A DNA stretch of 64,000 bases from Actinomycetes bacterium (lineage in GTDB: Bacteria; Actinomycetota; Acidimicrobiia; Acidimicrobiales; RAAP-2). This document shows positions 43,003 to 52,175 of this stretch, in pieces. The notes below the pieces were generated by a model. That model worked only from the letters and a program-made list of their open reading frames with translations, was not told the DNA's origin and ran no database searches. The stretch lies in the NCBI GenBank assembly GCA_021820665.1, contig JAKADK010000002.1:1-64000 (forward strand). Reading direction: 5' to 3'. The stretch's first letter is position 1; every line of letters begins with the position of its first letter. A program made the translations under genes and the position numbers.

Positions 43003-44403
43003 TCACAGGAACCGGTTGAGCCCACGCTCGAGGAACGACCCGTGCCCCGGCACCCCGGTGTAGGTGCCATCCTCCGCCACGACCGCACCGCGCGACAGGA
43101 CGGTCGCCACGGCGCCGTCCACGGCCATGCCCTCGTAGGCCGAGTAGTCGACGGCCATGTGGTGGGTGGCGGCGGAGATGGTGCGGGTGGGCCGGGGGTC
43201 GTAGACGACGATGTCGGCGTCCGAGCCGGGGGCGATCACGCCCTTCTTCGGGAACAGCCCGAACATCCGGGCCGGGGTGGTCGCCGTCACGTCCACCCAC
43301 CGCTCGGGCGACAGCTCCCCGCGCCGTACACCCTGGTAGATGAGGTCCATCCGGTGCTCGACCCCGGGGAGCCCGTTGGGGATCTTCGAGAAGTCGCCGC
43401 GGCCCAGCTCTTTTTGGTCCTTGAAGCAGAACGGGCAGTGGTCGGTCGACACGATGCTCAGGTCGTCCGTCCGCAGCCCCCGCCACAGGTCGACCTGATG
43501 ACGACGGTCCCGCAGCGGCGGCGAGCAGACGTACTTCGCCCCGTCGAACCCGGGCCGGGCCATGTCGTCCTCCGACAGGAACAGGTACTGCGGGCAGGTC
43601 TCCGCGAACACATGGTCTCCGCGGTCCCGCGCCGCCACCACCTCGTCGAGCGCCTCGGCCGCCGACAGGTGGACGATGTAGAGAGGGGCACCCGCCACCC
43701 GGGCAAGCTGGATGGCCCGGTGGGTCGCCTCGCCCTCCAGGAGCGCCGGTCGCGTGGCCCCGTGGAACCGTGGGTCTCCCTCGCCACGGGCCAGCGCCTG
43801 GGCGACCAGTAGGTCGATGGCGATGCCGTTCTCGGCGTGCATCATGACCATCGCGCCGTTGGCGGACGCCTGCTGCATGGCCCGGAGGATCTGGCCGTCG
43901 GTCGAGTAGAAGACGCCCGGATAGGCCATGAACAGCTTGAAGCTGGTGACGCCCTCGTCGACCAGCACGTCCATCTCCTTCATCGACGCCTCGTCCACGT
44001 CGGACACGATCATGTGGAAGCCGTAGTCGATGGCACAGTTCCCCTCGGCCTTGGCATGCCAGGCGTCGAGCCCCTCACGGAGGGAGTGGCCCTTGGACTG
44101 GATGGCGAAGTCGATGATCGTCGTCGTGCCACCGATCGCCGCCGCGCGCGTGCCGGTCTCGAACGTGTCGGCCGACTGGGTCCCCCCGAAGGGCATCTCC
44201 ATGTGGGTGTGCCCGTCGATCCCCCCGGGGACGACCAGCATCCCCGTGGCGTCGACGATGCGGTCGGCCCCCTGCACCCAGGACCCGGCCAGGTCCGAGC
44301 CTCGGGCACCGAGCGCCACGATGACCTCGCCTTCCACCAGCACGTCGGCGGCGATCGGCCCGCTGGCGTTGACGACGGTCCCTCCCCTGATCAGGATCTT
44401 CAT
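43003..44403 (-). CDS. hydA: Dihydropyrimidinase / D-hydantoinase
   Basis: The protein has 466 residues of the amidohydrolase superfamily. Metal ligands: His65/His67 in GIDGHTHMEMPFGG, carbamylated Lys156 in VTSFKLFMAYPG, His in MMHAENG and YIVHLSAAEALD, Asp in STDHCPF. It opens the dihydrouracil or dihydrothymine ring to N-carbamoyl-beta-amino acid in the cytoplasm. It sits between the nitrilase-like gene and the LLM gene in the ring-degradation operon. Confidence 0.95.
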   Translation of the reverse strand: MKILIRGGTVVNASGPIAADVLVEGEVIVALGARGSDLAGSWVQGADRIVDATGMLVVPGGIDGHTHMEMPFGGTQSADTFETGTRAAAIGGTTTIIDFAIQSKGHSLREGLDAWHAKAEGNCAIDYGFHMIVSDVDEASMKEMDVLVDEGVTSFKLFMAYPGVFYSTDGQILRAMQQASANGAMVMMHAENGIAIDLLVAQALARGEGDPRFHGATRPALLEGEATHRAIQLARVAGAPLYIVHLSAAEALDEVVAARDRGDHVFAETCPQYLFLSEDDMARPGFDGAKYVCSPPLRDRRHQVDLWRGLRTDDLSIVSTDHCPFCFKDQKELGRGDFSKIPNGLPGVEHRMDLIYQGVRRGELSPERWVDVTATTPARMFGLFPKKGVIAPGSDADIVVYDPRPTRTISAATHHMAVDYSAYEGMAVDGAVATVLSRGAVVAEDGTYTGVPGHGSFLERGLNRFL

Positions 44404-44487
44404 CGGGGTGCCCTGCCTCCTTCCGGGACGGCGCTCACGGCTCCGGCCGACGGCGGCGACGTGCCAACCGGAGCCGGGAGCAGACGG

Positions 44488-45327
44488 TTAGGGAGCGGTG
44501 ATGCTGCCATAGCTGTCGGGCCGGCGATCCCGGTAGAAAGCCCAGGTGTGGCGGACCTCCTCCAGGACGCTCATGTCCAGGTCGCGGACGATCACGTCGT
44601 CGTCGCTGTCGGATGCGGGATCGCCGATCACCTGCCCGCGGGGATCGACGAAGTACGACGACCCGTAGAAGTCGTTGTCGCCGAGGTCCTCCACGCCTAC
44701 GCGGTTGATGGCGCCCACGAAGTACTCGTTGGCCACTGCCGCCGCCGGCTGCTCCAGGTTCCACAGGTACGCCGAGAGCCCCCGGCTCGTGGCCGACGGG
44801 TTGAACACGATCCGGGCGCCGGCCAGCCCGAGCGCCCTCCACCCCTCGGGGAAGTGGCGGTCATAGCAGATGTAGACGCCGATCGGGCCGACCGCGGTGG
44901 AGAACACGGGATACCCGAGGTTGCCGGGCCGGAAGTAGAACTTCTCCCAGAACCCCGACACCTGGGGAATGTGGTGCTTCCGGTACTTGCCGAGGTAGGT
45001 CCCGTCCGCGTCGATCACCATGGCGGTGTTGTAGAACACCCCCTCCTGCTCGACCTCGTAGACGGGAACGACGAGCACCATCCCGGTGTCCCGAGCCAAC
45101 TGGCACATCACCTCGGTGGTGGGCCCGGGCACGGACTCGGTGTACGAGTAGTACTCGGCATCCTGGACCTGGCAGAAGTAGGGACCGTAGAAGAGCTCCT
45201 GGAAGCACAGCACCTGGGCTCCCTGGTCGGCCGCCCGGCGGGCGAGGGAGATGTTGGACTCGATCATCGAGTCCTTCGACCCCGTCCATTTCGTCTGCAC
45301 CAGCGCTGCACGGACGATCTCAGCCAC
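44488..45327 (-). CDS. Nitrilase-superfamily beta-ureidopropionase-like amidohydrolase
   Basis: The protein has 279 residues from GTG 45327, preceded by GGAGGGAG. The catalytic triad is Glu44 (LCFQELFYGPYF), Lys117 (KYRKHHIPQ) and Cys154 (VYICYDRHFPEG). It resembles N-carbamoyl-beta-alanine/N-carbamoylputrescine amidohydrolases. After dihydropyrimidinase, it would release beta-alanine or beta-aminoisobutyrate, CO2 and NH3. The upstream open frame is not part of the gene. Confidence 0.9.
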   Translation of the reverse strand: MAEIVRAALVQTKWTGSKDSMIESNISLARRAADQGAQVLCFQELFYGPYFCQVQDAEYYSYTESVPGPTTEVMCQLARDTGMVLVVPVYEVEQEGVFYNTAMVIDADGTYLGKYRKHHIPQVSGFWEKFYFRPGNLGYPVFSTAVGPIGVYICYDRHFPEGWRALGLAGARIVFNPSATSRGLSAYLWNLEQPAAAVANEYFVGAINRVGVEDLGDNDFYGSSYFVDPRGQVIGDPASDSDDDVIVRDLDMSVLEEVRHTWAFYRDRRPDSYGSITAP

Positions 45328-45449
45328 GTTCGCTCCCTCCTCGTCGCCAGGCCACTCCTGCCGATCGGTCACTGCGGGCGTCACTGCGCGCCCTCCTGGC
45401 CCCACGGGCCTCGTGCCAGGCTGCCCGGCACCGCTCCGGTCGTGGCACC

Positions 45450-46985
45450 CTAGCCATCGGAACCACCGGCGTTCGGGAAGGCGAGCGACGAATGGTGGGC
45501 GGCGATGGCGTGCCACCGGCTCGTCACCACCTTCCCCCGCGTGTAGAAGCGCACGCCGTCGGGCCCGTAGACGTGGAGATCGCCGAAGAGCGAGCTGTTC
45601 CAACCCCCGAACGAGTAGTACGACACCGGTACCGGGATCGAGATGTTCACGCCGACCATCCCGGCCTCGACCTCGGTCTCGAAACGCTGGGCGGCAGCGC
45701 CGTCGTTCGTGAAGATGGCGGCGCCGTTGCCGTAGCCATTGCGCTCGATGAGGCCCAGCGCGTCGTCGAGCGTCGCCACCCTGACCACCGAGAGCACGGG
45801 ACCGAAGATCTCCTCCGTGTAGACCCGCATCTCGGGTGAGACGTCGTCGAGGAGGCACGGGCCCAGCCAGAACCCTCGGGGGTCACCGGCGATGTCGTGG
45901 TCGCGCCCGTCGATGGCCACCTTCGCCCCTTCGGCTGCGCCGACGTCCAAGTAGGACGCCACGTGCGCCCGGTGCTCGGCCGTCACCAGCGGACCCATCT
46001 CGGAGGCCTCGTCGGTCCCCGGACCGACCACCAGGCCGGAGACGCGCTCCCGGATCCGGTCGACCAGCACGTCGCCGCACCCGCCCACGGCCACGAGGAC
46101 CGAGGCGGCCATGCACCGCTCGCCGGCCGAGCCGAACCCGGCGCTCACCGCCGCCTCGGCCGCGTCGGCCATGTCGGCATCGGGGAGGACCACCATGTGG
46201 TTCTTGGCGCCGCCCAGAGCCTGGACGCGCTTTCCGGCGGCGGCGGCGGTCTCGTAGACGTGGCGGGCCACGGCCGTCGATCCCACGAAGCTGACGGCCG
46301 CTATCCCCGGGTGGGCGAGGATGCGCTCGACGGCGTCCCGGTCCCCGTGCACCACGTTGAGGACGCCCTCGGGCAGCCCCGCCTCCGCCGCCAGCTCGGC
46401 CAGGTACACCGCCGAGGACGGGTCCTTCTCCGACGGCTTCAGCACGAAGGTGTTGCCGCAGGCGATGGCCAGCGGGAACATCCACAGCGGCACCATCGCC
46501 GGGAAGTTGAACGGCGTGATGCCGGCGACCACTCCGAGCGGTTGGCGAAGGGAGTGGACGTTGACCCCGCCCGAGGCGTGCTCGGTGAACTCGCCCTTCA
46601 GGAGCTGGGCGATCCCGCAGGCGAACTCCACGACCTCCAGCCCCCGTGCCACCTCACCGGCGGCATCGGCTCGGACCTTGCCGTGCTCGCTCGTCACGAG
46701 CGCCGCCAGCTCGTCGAGGCGAGCGGCCAGCAACTCGCGGAAGCCGAACAGCACCGCCGTGCGCCGGGCGAGCGAGGTGTCCCGCCACGCCGGGAACGCC
46801 TGGGCGGCAGCGGCGACCGCGGCGTCCACCTCCGCATCGGTAGCGAAGTCGACCTCGCCGGCGAGCGTCCCGGTGGCCGGGTCGAACACCGGGCCGCGCC
46901 GCGCCGCGTCACCGACCCACGGCTTCCCGCCGATCCAATGGGTGATGCGCCTGGTCTGCTCCTGGGGCGTCACTGCCTGCGTCAC
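45450..46985 (-). CDS. mmsA: CoA-acylating methylmalonate-semialdehyde dehydrogenase
   Basis: The protein has 511 residues from GTG 46985 (4-bp overlap with the aminotransferase gene). RRITHWIGGKPWVGD, ITPFNFPAMVPLWMFPLAIACGN, LGGAKNHMVVLPDAD and GSAGERCMA (catalytic Cys) are diagnostic of MmsA/IolA-type ALDHs; the usual catalytic Glu is replaced, as in that family. It converts malonate or methylmalonate semialdehyde with CoA and NAD+ to acetyl- or propionyl-CoA, the last step of uracil/thymine breakdown. Confidence 0.95.
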   Translation of the reverse strand: MTQAVTPQEQTRRITHWIGGKPWVGDAARRGPVFDPATGTLAGEVDFATDAEVDAAVAAAAQAFPAWRDTSLARRTAVLFGFRELLAARLDELAALVTSEHGKVRADAAGEVARGLEVVEFACGIAQLLKGEFTEHASGGVNVHSLRQPLGVVAGITPFNFPAMVPLWMFPLAIACGNTFVLKPSEKDPSSAVYLAELAAEAGLPEGVLNVVHGDRDAVERILAHPGIAAVSFVGSTAVARHVYETAAAAGKRVQALGGAKNHMVVLPDADMADAAEAAVSAGFGSAGERCMAASVLVAVGGCGDVLVDRIRERVSGLVVGPGTDEASEMGPLVTAEHRAHVASYLDVGAAEGAKVAIDGRDHDIAGDPRGFWLGPCLLDDVSPEMRVYTEEIFGPVLSVVRVATLDDALGLIERNGYGNGAAIFTNDGAAAQRFETEVEAGMVGVNISIPVPVSYYSFGGWNSSLFGDLHVYGPDGVRFYTRGKVVTSRWHAIAAHHSSLAFPNAGGSDG

Positions 46986-48343
46986 CGGATGCCCTGCTCC
47001 TCTCGTTGCCCCCCGGCGCCGTGCCGAGCGGCTGCCTCCAGCGCGGCGGCGAGCACGTCGACCGCGGTGTCTGCCTCGTCCATCGTCACGCTCATCGGCG
47101 GCGCGATGCGGAGCACGTTGCCCCGCAGCCCTCCCTTCCCGATGAGCACACCCCGGCGGCGGGCCTCTTCCAGCACGACCTGGGCCGCCACCGGGTTCGC
47201 CACCGTCGTGCCCGGATGCACGAGCTCGACTCCGAGCATGAGACCCTTCCCCCGGAGCTCCCCCACGATCGGGAGTCGGCCCGCCCGCTCGTCGAGCCGG
47301 TCCCGGAGGTGTCGGCCGACCTTCAGGGCATTGCCCTGCAGGTCCTGGGAGATGAGATAGTCGAGATTGGCGAGCGCTCCCGCCGTCGACAGCGGGTTCC
47401 CGCCGAAGGTGGAGATGGAGTTGGCCTGGATGGAGTCGACGACCTCGGCTCGACCCACGATCCCGCCGATGGCGAGCCCGTTGCCGAGGCCCTTCGCGAA
47501 CGTGACGAGGTCGGGCACGATGCCGTGGGCCTGGAACCCCCAGAAATGCTCGCCTGTCCGTCCCCAGCCGGTCTGGACCTCGTCGGCGACGAAGAGGATC
47601 CCGGAGTCGTCGAGCACCGCCTTCATCGCCCCGAACAGCCCGTCGGGAGGAACGACGAAGCCGCCGACACCCTGGATCGGCTCGGCGATCATGCAGGCGA
47701 TGTCGCCGGCCGTCGCCGTCTCGATCACGTCGCGCAGGTCGGCGACGCAGGCGTCGATGACCGCTGCGTCGGTCATCCCGGCGAACGGGCCGCCGAGCCG
47801 GTTCCCGGCATGGACGTAGCTGACGTTGAGCGGGCTCAGGCTGGAAGCCGACCAGGACCGGTTCCCGGTCACGGCCATGGCGGTGAACGAGCGACCGTGA
47901 TAGCTGTTGCGGGCGGCGATCACCTCGTTGGAGCGCCGGGACGTGCACGCCAGCATCAGTGCCGCCTCCACCGCCTCGGTCCCCGAGCTGACGAACCACA
48001 CCTTCGCGTCGGGGATCGTCGACAGCTCGGCGATGCGCTCGGCCAGCTCGACCATGGGTCGGATGAGATAGAGCGTGGAGGTGTGGAGCATACGGCCCGC
48101 CTGCTCGCGGATGGCCTCCACCACCTCGGGAACGTTGTAGCCCGTGCTGGTGGTGAGGATCCCTCCGAAGAAGTCGAGGTACTCCACGCCGTCGGCGTCC
48201 ACCACCCGCCGGCCCTCGCCCCGCACCAGCTCGATGGGCTCGTCGTAGTACAGGGAGACCCAGCGCGGCATGACCGCCCGGTGACGCTGCAGGAGATCGG
48301 CATGGGGCGGTGCCGCCTCGACCGGCACCGCTGTCGTGTTCAC
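46982..48343 (-). CDS. Class III aminotransferase (beta-alanine/beta-aminoisobutyrate type)
   Basis: The protein has 453 residues from GTG 48343 with GGAGGAG about 8 bases upstream. PLP-fold motifs: FVSSGTEAVEAALMLA, NSYHGRSFTAMAVTG, FVADEVQTGWGRTG and VTFAKGLGNGLAIGG (Schiff-base Lys). It probably moves the amino group of beta-alanine or beta-aminoisobutyrate to an oxo-acid acceptor, giving the semialdehyde for MmsA. AGXT2-like enzymes look similar. It leads the ring-degradation operon and is divergent from the PucR gene. Confidence 0.9.
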   Translation of the reverse strand: MNTTAVPVEAAPPHADLLQRHRAVMPRWVSLYYDEPIELVRGEGRRVVDADGVEYLDFFGGILTTSTGYNVPEVVEAIREQAGRMLHTSTLYLIRPMVELAERIAELSTIPDAKVWFVSSGTEAVEAALMLACTSRRSNEVIAARNSYHGRSFTAMAVTGNRSWSASSLSPLNVSYVHAGNRLGGPFAGMTDAAVIDACVADLRDVIETATAGDIACMIAEPIQGVGGFVVPPDGLFGAMKAVLDDSGILFVADEVQTGWGRTGEHFWGFQAHGIVPDLVTFAKGLGNGLAIGGIVGRAEVVDSIQANSISTFGGNPLSTAGALANLDYLISQDLQGNALKVGRHLRDRLDERAGRLPIVGELRGKGLMLGVELVHPGTTVANPVAAQVVLEEARRRGVLIGKGGLRGNVLRIAPPMSVTMDEADTAVDVLAAALEAAARHGAGGQREEQGIR

Positions 48344-48455
48344 CAACGAACGCTCCTCCCGGTCGATCGCGGACCCTCCCACCCGGGCGACACCGGGGCC
48401 CGGCGGCACCACGAAATGGAGATACGGGTCACTCTAGGAAACCCGCTGATCGAGA

Positions 48456-48551
48456 AGAATGGGCATTCTGTCGATACTGGCCGCTCAAGTGATACGTTTC
48501 GTATCGCTGCCCCTGCCGTTCGTGGCGGCTACGAGTGGTTTATTCACCACT
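48456..48551. promoter_or_regulatory. Three inverted repeats in the pucR/aminotransferase control region
   Basis: Perfect inverted repeats: AGAATG-GG-CATTCT (48456-48469), GATACG-TTT-CGTATC (48491-48505) and AGTGGT-TTATTC-ACCACT (48534-48551). They fill the 338-bp divergent region, which has no other gene. One or more could be the operator of the adjacent PucR regulator. Confidence 0.5.
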
Positions 48552-48681
48552 GATGGTGGCGATCGACAGCTCGAGGCCGAGCCCCCGGGTTCACGCCCGG
48601 GGCACGACGCCGACGCGATGGGCTCGGGCATGCCGGATGGGCCGGATGGGCCGGGAACGTTCGAGGAAGGACGCGGAGACG

Positions 48682-50490
48682 ATGGTTGCGACCGAGCCGG
48701 ATGCCTTCCCGCCGCGGCACCGCCGACCGCAGCAGGCCGGGCAGCGCGGGCACCAGACGGGGCACGGCTCACGCCCGGCAGCGGACGGATCCGGCGTACA
48801 GCTCCCGACGGTCGCCGAGGTGCTCCAGCTCCCCGAGGTTCGGAGGGGGCATCCGAGCATCGAGGCCGCCGCCCACGCGGTGGACCGTCCGGTCCGGTGG
48901 GTCCACGTGAGCGAGGTGGCAGACATCGGCCATCTCCTCCAGGGCGGCGAGCTGATCCTCTCGACCGGGGTGGCCCTCCCCGAGGCTGCCGAGGGCCTCA
49001 CCCGCTACGTCGCCGGGCTGGCCGCCGCCCAAGCCACCGGGGTGGTGATCGAGCTGGGACGCCGCTACTCCTCGCTACCTGCCGCCCTCGTCCAGGGGGC
49101 GGAGGCCCACGGGCTACCGCTGATCGCCCTGCACACGGAGGTCCCCTTCGTCGCCATCACCGAGGCGATCCACTCGGTCATCGTGAGCACGCAGGTCCGC
49201 CGGCTCCAGCTGGGCGAAGCCGTCCACCAGGCCTTCCGGTCGCTGGCGGCGGAGGCCTCCACCTCCCAGGAGATCGTCGACCAGGTCGCCAGGCTCGCCG
49301 GCTGCCCAGTCGTCTTCGAGAACGTCGCCCGCCGGGTCCTGGCCTTCGCCGGCGTCACCGACGGGCCCGCCGTCCTCGACCACTGGGTGGAGCGGTCCCG
49401 GGAGGCGGCGTGGACGGACCGGTCCGGCGCCGTCGACGGTGAGCAGTGGATGGCGACCACGGTGGGCGCCCGGGGGCAGGTGTGGGGGCGGCTCGTCCTC
49501 CTGCCGAGCCCCCCGGCCGGTCCGCTCCTGAAGACGATCCTGGAGCAGGGGGCCACGACACTGGCGATCCACCTGCTCATCGAGCGGGAAGAGCGGTTCT
49601 TGGAGCACCAGACCCACCGGACGCTGATCGCCGACATCATCGACCACCGCTACGCCGCGCCGGACGAGGTCCACTCCCGGGCCGAGGCGTTGGGCGTCGT
49701 GACCCGCCACCGCGAGCTCACCGCCCTCGTGGTGCGGACCGAGCGGGGCGTGGCGCTGGCCGACATCGCCCGGCACGCGGCGGCCCGGGAGGAGGTCACG
49801 GCGGTGGCCCGGGCACTGACCGATACCGGTACCAGTGGGCTCGTCGGCCTGCTCGAGCCCGGACGGATCGGCGTCATCCTCTCGACCCCGTCCACCAGCC
49901 GCCCGCACGGCGCCGTCGAGGCCTGCGCCCGCGCCGTCCACGACCGAGCCGGTCGGCTGGCCCCGTCGGCCTCCATGGTGATCGGGGTCGGATCGTCGGT
50001 GACCGGGGTCGACAGGCTCCGGGAGTCGTTCGCCGAGGCCGACGAGGCCGCCGACGCCGCCCAGAGCCTTCCCGGGAACCGCCTCTTCGTCACCACCGCC
50101 GATATCCGGATCCGGGGCCTCCTTCACCTTCTCCGGGACGACCCCCGGCTCCAGAGCTACGCCGAGCGCGAGCTGGGTCCGCTCATCGCCTACGACCAGC
50201 GCCACCGCACCGACCTGATGGGGACGCTGGCGGCCTACCTCGAGGCCGGTGGGAACAAGTCGGCGGCGGCAGCAGCCGCCCACGTCACCCGGGCCACGCT
50301 CTACCACCACCTGGCGCGCATCGCCGAGATCCTGGGGTGCGACCTCGAAGCACCGGAGTCGCGCCACTCGCTCTACGTGGCCCTGGTGGCCCGCCAGTCG
50401 CTCGAGCGTTCCGGGCAGGGACAGCCGGCCGGACCCCGGGAAGCTCGGAGCGGCCGGGTAGCCCGGCGCGGCCGGCCGACCAGCAGATGA
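48682..50490 (+). CDS. PucR-family transcriptional regulator
   Basis: About 602 residues from ATG 48682 (GGAG 6 bases upstream); the frame is open from 48535. The N-terminal PucR ligand domain (about 40-165) starts LPTVAEVLQLPEVRRGHP and includes STGVALPEA. A GAF/GGDEF-like middle follows, and the C-terminal PucR HTH is TLAAYLEAGGNKSAAAAAAHVTRATLYHHLARI (about 513-545). PucR proteins control purine, pyrimidine or amine catabolism in response to a pathway metabolite. Its divergent position points to control of the uracil-degradation operon. Confidence 0.9.
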   Translation: MVATEPDAFPPRHRRPQQAGQRGHQTGHGSRPAADGSGVQLPTVAEVLQLPEVRRGHPSIEAAAHAVDRPVRWVHVSEVADIGHLLQGGELILSTGVALPEAAEGLTRYVAGLAAAQATGVVIELGRRYSSLPAALVQGAEAHGLPLIALHTEVPFVAITEAIHSVIVSTQVRRLQLGEAVHQAFRSLAAEASTSQEIVDQVARLAGCPVVFENVARRVLAFAGVTDGPAVLDHWVERSREAAWTDRSGAVDGEQWMATTVGARGQVWGRLVLLPSPPAGPLLKTILEQGATTLAIHLLIEREERFLEHQTHRTLIADIIDHRYAAPDEVHSRAEALGVVTRHRELTALVVRTERGVALADIARHAAAREEVTAVARALTDTGTSGLVGLLEPGRIGVILSTPSTSRPHGAVEACARAVHDRAGRLAPSASMVIGVGSSVTGVDRLRESFAEADEAADAAQSLPGNRLFVTTADIRIRGLLHLLRDDPRLQSYAERELGPLIAYDQRHRTDLMGTLAAYLEAGGNKSAAAAAAHVTRATLYHHLARIAEILGCDLEAPESRHSLYVALVARQSLERSGQGQPAGPREARSGRVARRGRPTSR

Positions 50491-50503
50491 CCGGGACCAC
50501 TCG

Positions 50504-51250
50504 TCACTTCGTGAGGACGACGATCCCCCAGTGCCGGCGCTGGGTCGTCGCCGTCCTGAGCACCTGGGCGGCCTGACCGACCCGGGTGGCGAGCATGCGG
50601 CTGCGCAGCGATGCCGGCTGGCGACGGAGGTAGAGGTTGCGGTGGAGCTCGTGGGGGTGGGGGTGGACGACGGCGGCACGGAAACCCGCCTCCGTGCCGG
50701 CGGCGACCACCTGGGGCGGCGTCATGTCCCGCTCCCGGACGCCGAAGGTGGCGACGGCATGGACCGACCCTTCCGAGACGGCGTGCCCGGTCCCCGGTTC
50801 ACAGGCGATGCAGACGCCGCCGTCCCGGAGTGCGGCGTAGGCAACCCGGAGCGGCCGGCGCTCGTCCTCGGCGTGGTGCAGGGTGTCGAAGAAGACGACG
50901 GCGTCGAACACCCCGAACGACGCCGGCAACGGCTCGTCGAAGTCGTGGGTGGCGAACGCCAGCGAGGGGAGGGCAAATGCGGCCCGTGCCGTATCGATCG
51001 CCTCCGGGGAGAGGTCGACGCCGACGACGTCGTAACCGGAACGGGCCAGGAACGAGCTCGTCCAACCGGTGCCGCACCCGAGGTCGAGCACCCGGCCAGG
51101 CGGCTCGGGCAGCAGGCTCATTACCGCGCCGATCTCCACCAGCAGTCGGCCGCGATCGGGGACGCTGAACGGCTTGAGCACCGACTGGGCCAGGGCCTCC
51201 TCGGGGATGTTGCGGAAGTACGCCGCCTCCACATCCTTTTCCGCGGGCAC
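50504..51250 (-). CDS. Class I SAM-dependent methyltransferase
   Basis: The protein has 248 residues. Motif I is VLDLGCGTG (54-62), motif II GVDLSPEAIDTAR and motif IV VFFDTLHHAEDE. The C-terminal half (GVCIACEPGTGHAVSEG, HPHPHELHRNLYLRRQPAS) is like methyltransferases near glycosyltransferase or lipid genes. The substrate is unknown. It is convergent with pucR with only 13 bp between them. Confidence 0.85.
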   Translation of the reverse strand: MPAEKDVEAAYFRNIPEEALAQSVLKPFSVPDRGRLLVEIGAVMSLLPEPPGRVLDLGCGTGWTSSFLARSGYDVVGVDLSPEAIDTARAAFALPSLAFATHDFDEPLPASFGVFDAVVFFDTLHHAEDERRPLRVAYAALRDGGVCIACEPGTGHAVSEGSVHAVATFGVRERDMTPPQVVAAGTEAGFRAAVVHPHPHELHRNLYLRRQPASLRSRMLATRVGQAAQVLRTATTQRRHWGIVVLTK

Positions 51251-51350
51251 CCCGAGAGTATGGGTGGCTGCCCCGTCGACCGCAAGGGCACCTCACCGCG
51301 TCGAACCATCGGCGACCGGGCGGGCTCGGGTGCCTGCCCGCGTACCGGGC

Positions 51351-52175
51351 TCACACCTTCCGGTACTGGCGCACCGCCAGGACCGAGAAGACGACGAGGA
51401 TCCCCGCCGCCCACGCCAGGGACTGCCAGAGCCAGTGCTCGACCGACCCACCGGCAAGCAGGCCCCGCACCGCGTCGACCGTCACGCTCACCGGCTGCAC
51501 GTTGGCGAACGCCTGGAGCCACCCGGGCATGCTCGAAACGGGCACGAACGCCGAGGAGGCGAAGACCAGGGGGAACAGCGGGAGGAACGCGGCGACTTGG
51601 GCTGTCTCCGGGTCCTTCACGAGCAGACCGACCGTGGCGTACACCCACGAGAACGCGTACCCGAAGAGCAGGACCAACCCCAGGCCGCCCAGGTCGGTGC
51701 CGATGCTCCCGTGGAACCGGAAGCCGACCAGGACGCCGACGATCACCATGAGCGCCAGGACGAACACGTTGCGGATGAGGTCGGCGATGGTACGGCCGGC
51801 CAGCACGGCGGACCGGGCCATGGGGAGGGACCGGAAGCGGTCGATGATGCCACCCTGGAGATCGGTGGCCAGGCCGACCGCCGTCGAGGAGCCGCCGAAC
51901 AGCGAGGTCTGCACGAAGATCCCCGGCATCAGGTAGTCCACGTAGGCGCCATGGGGCACCCGGATCGCCCCGGCGAAGACGTAGCGGAAGAGCAGGACGA
52001 ACATGACCGGTTGGATGCTCGAGAAGATGAGTAGCCGCGGAGTCCGCAGGATCCGGATGAGGTTGCGCTTGGTGATCCCGGCGATGTCGACCAGCGCCAC
52101 ACCGACGCCGATGGACCGGGGCGACGGCGTCGCGGACGCCGGCGGGCTGGCGGCGGGGAGGTCGAGCGCGGTCAT
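51351..52175 (-). CDS. ABC-2 type exporter permease
   Basis: The protein has 274 residues from ATG 52175 (4-bp overlap with the ATPase gene). Six membrane helices; RILRTPRLLIFSSIQPVMFVLLFRYVF, LMPGIFVQTSLFGGSSTAVGLA, GIIDRFRSLPMARSAVLAGR and SSMPGWLQAFANVQPVSVTVDAVR are typical of DrrB-like permeases. With the ATPase it probably exports a drug or lipid. Confidence 0.9.
   Translation of the reverse strand: MTALDLPAASPPASATPSPRSIGVGVALVDIAGITKRNLIRILRTPRLLIFSSIQPVMFVLLFRYVFAGAIRVPHGAYVDYLMPGIFVQTSLFGGSSTAVGLATDLQGGIIDRFRSLPMARSAVLAGRTIADLIRNVFVLALMVIVGVLVGFRFHGSIGTDLGGLGLVLLFGYAFSWVYATVGLLVKDPETAQVAAFLPLFPLVFASSAFVPVSSMPGWLQAFANVQPVSVTVDAVRGLLAGGSVEHWLWQSLAWAAGILVVFSVLAVRQYRKV

Noticed and set aside
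45986-47999. Extension of the methylmalonate-semialdehyde dehydrogenase frame upstream to 47999
   Set aside because: The added part is antisense or out-of-frame to the aminotransferase gene; GTG 46985 overlaps its stop by 4 bp and gives the normal family length.
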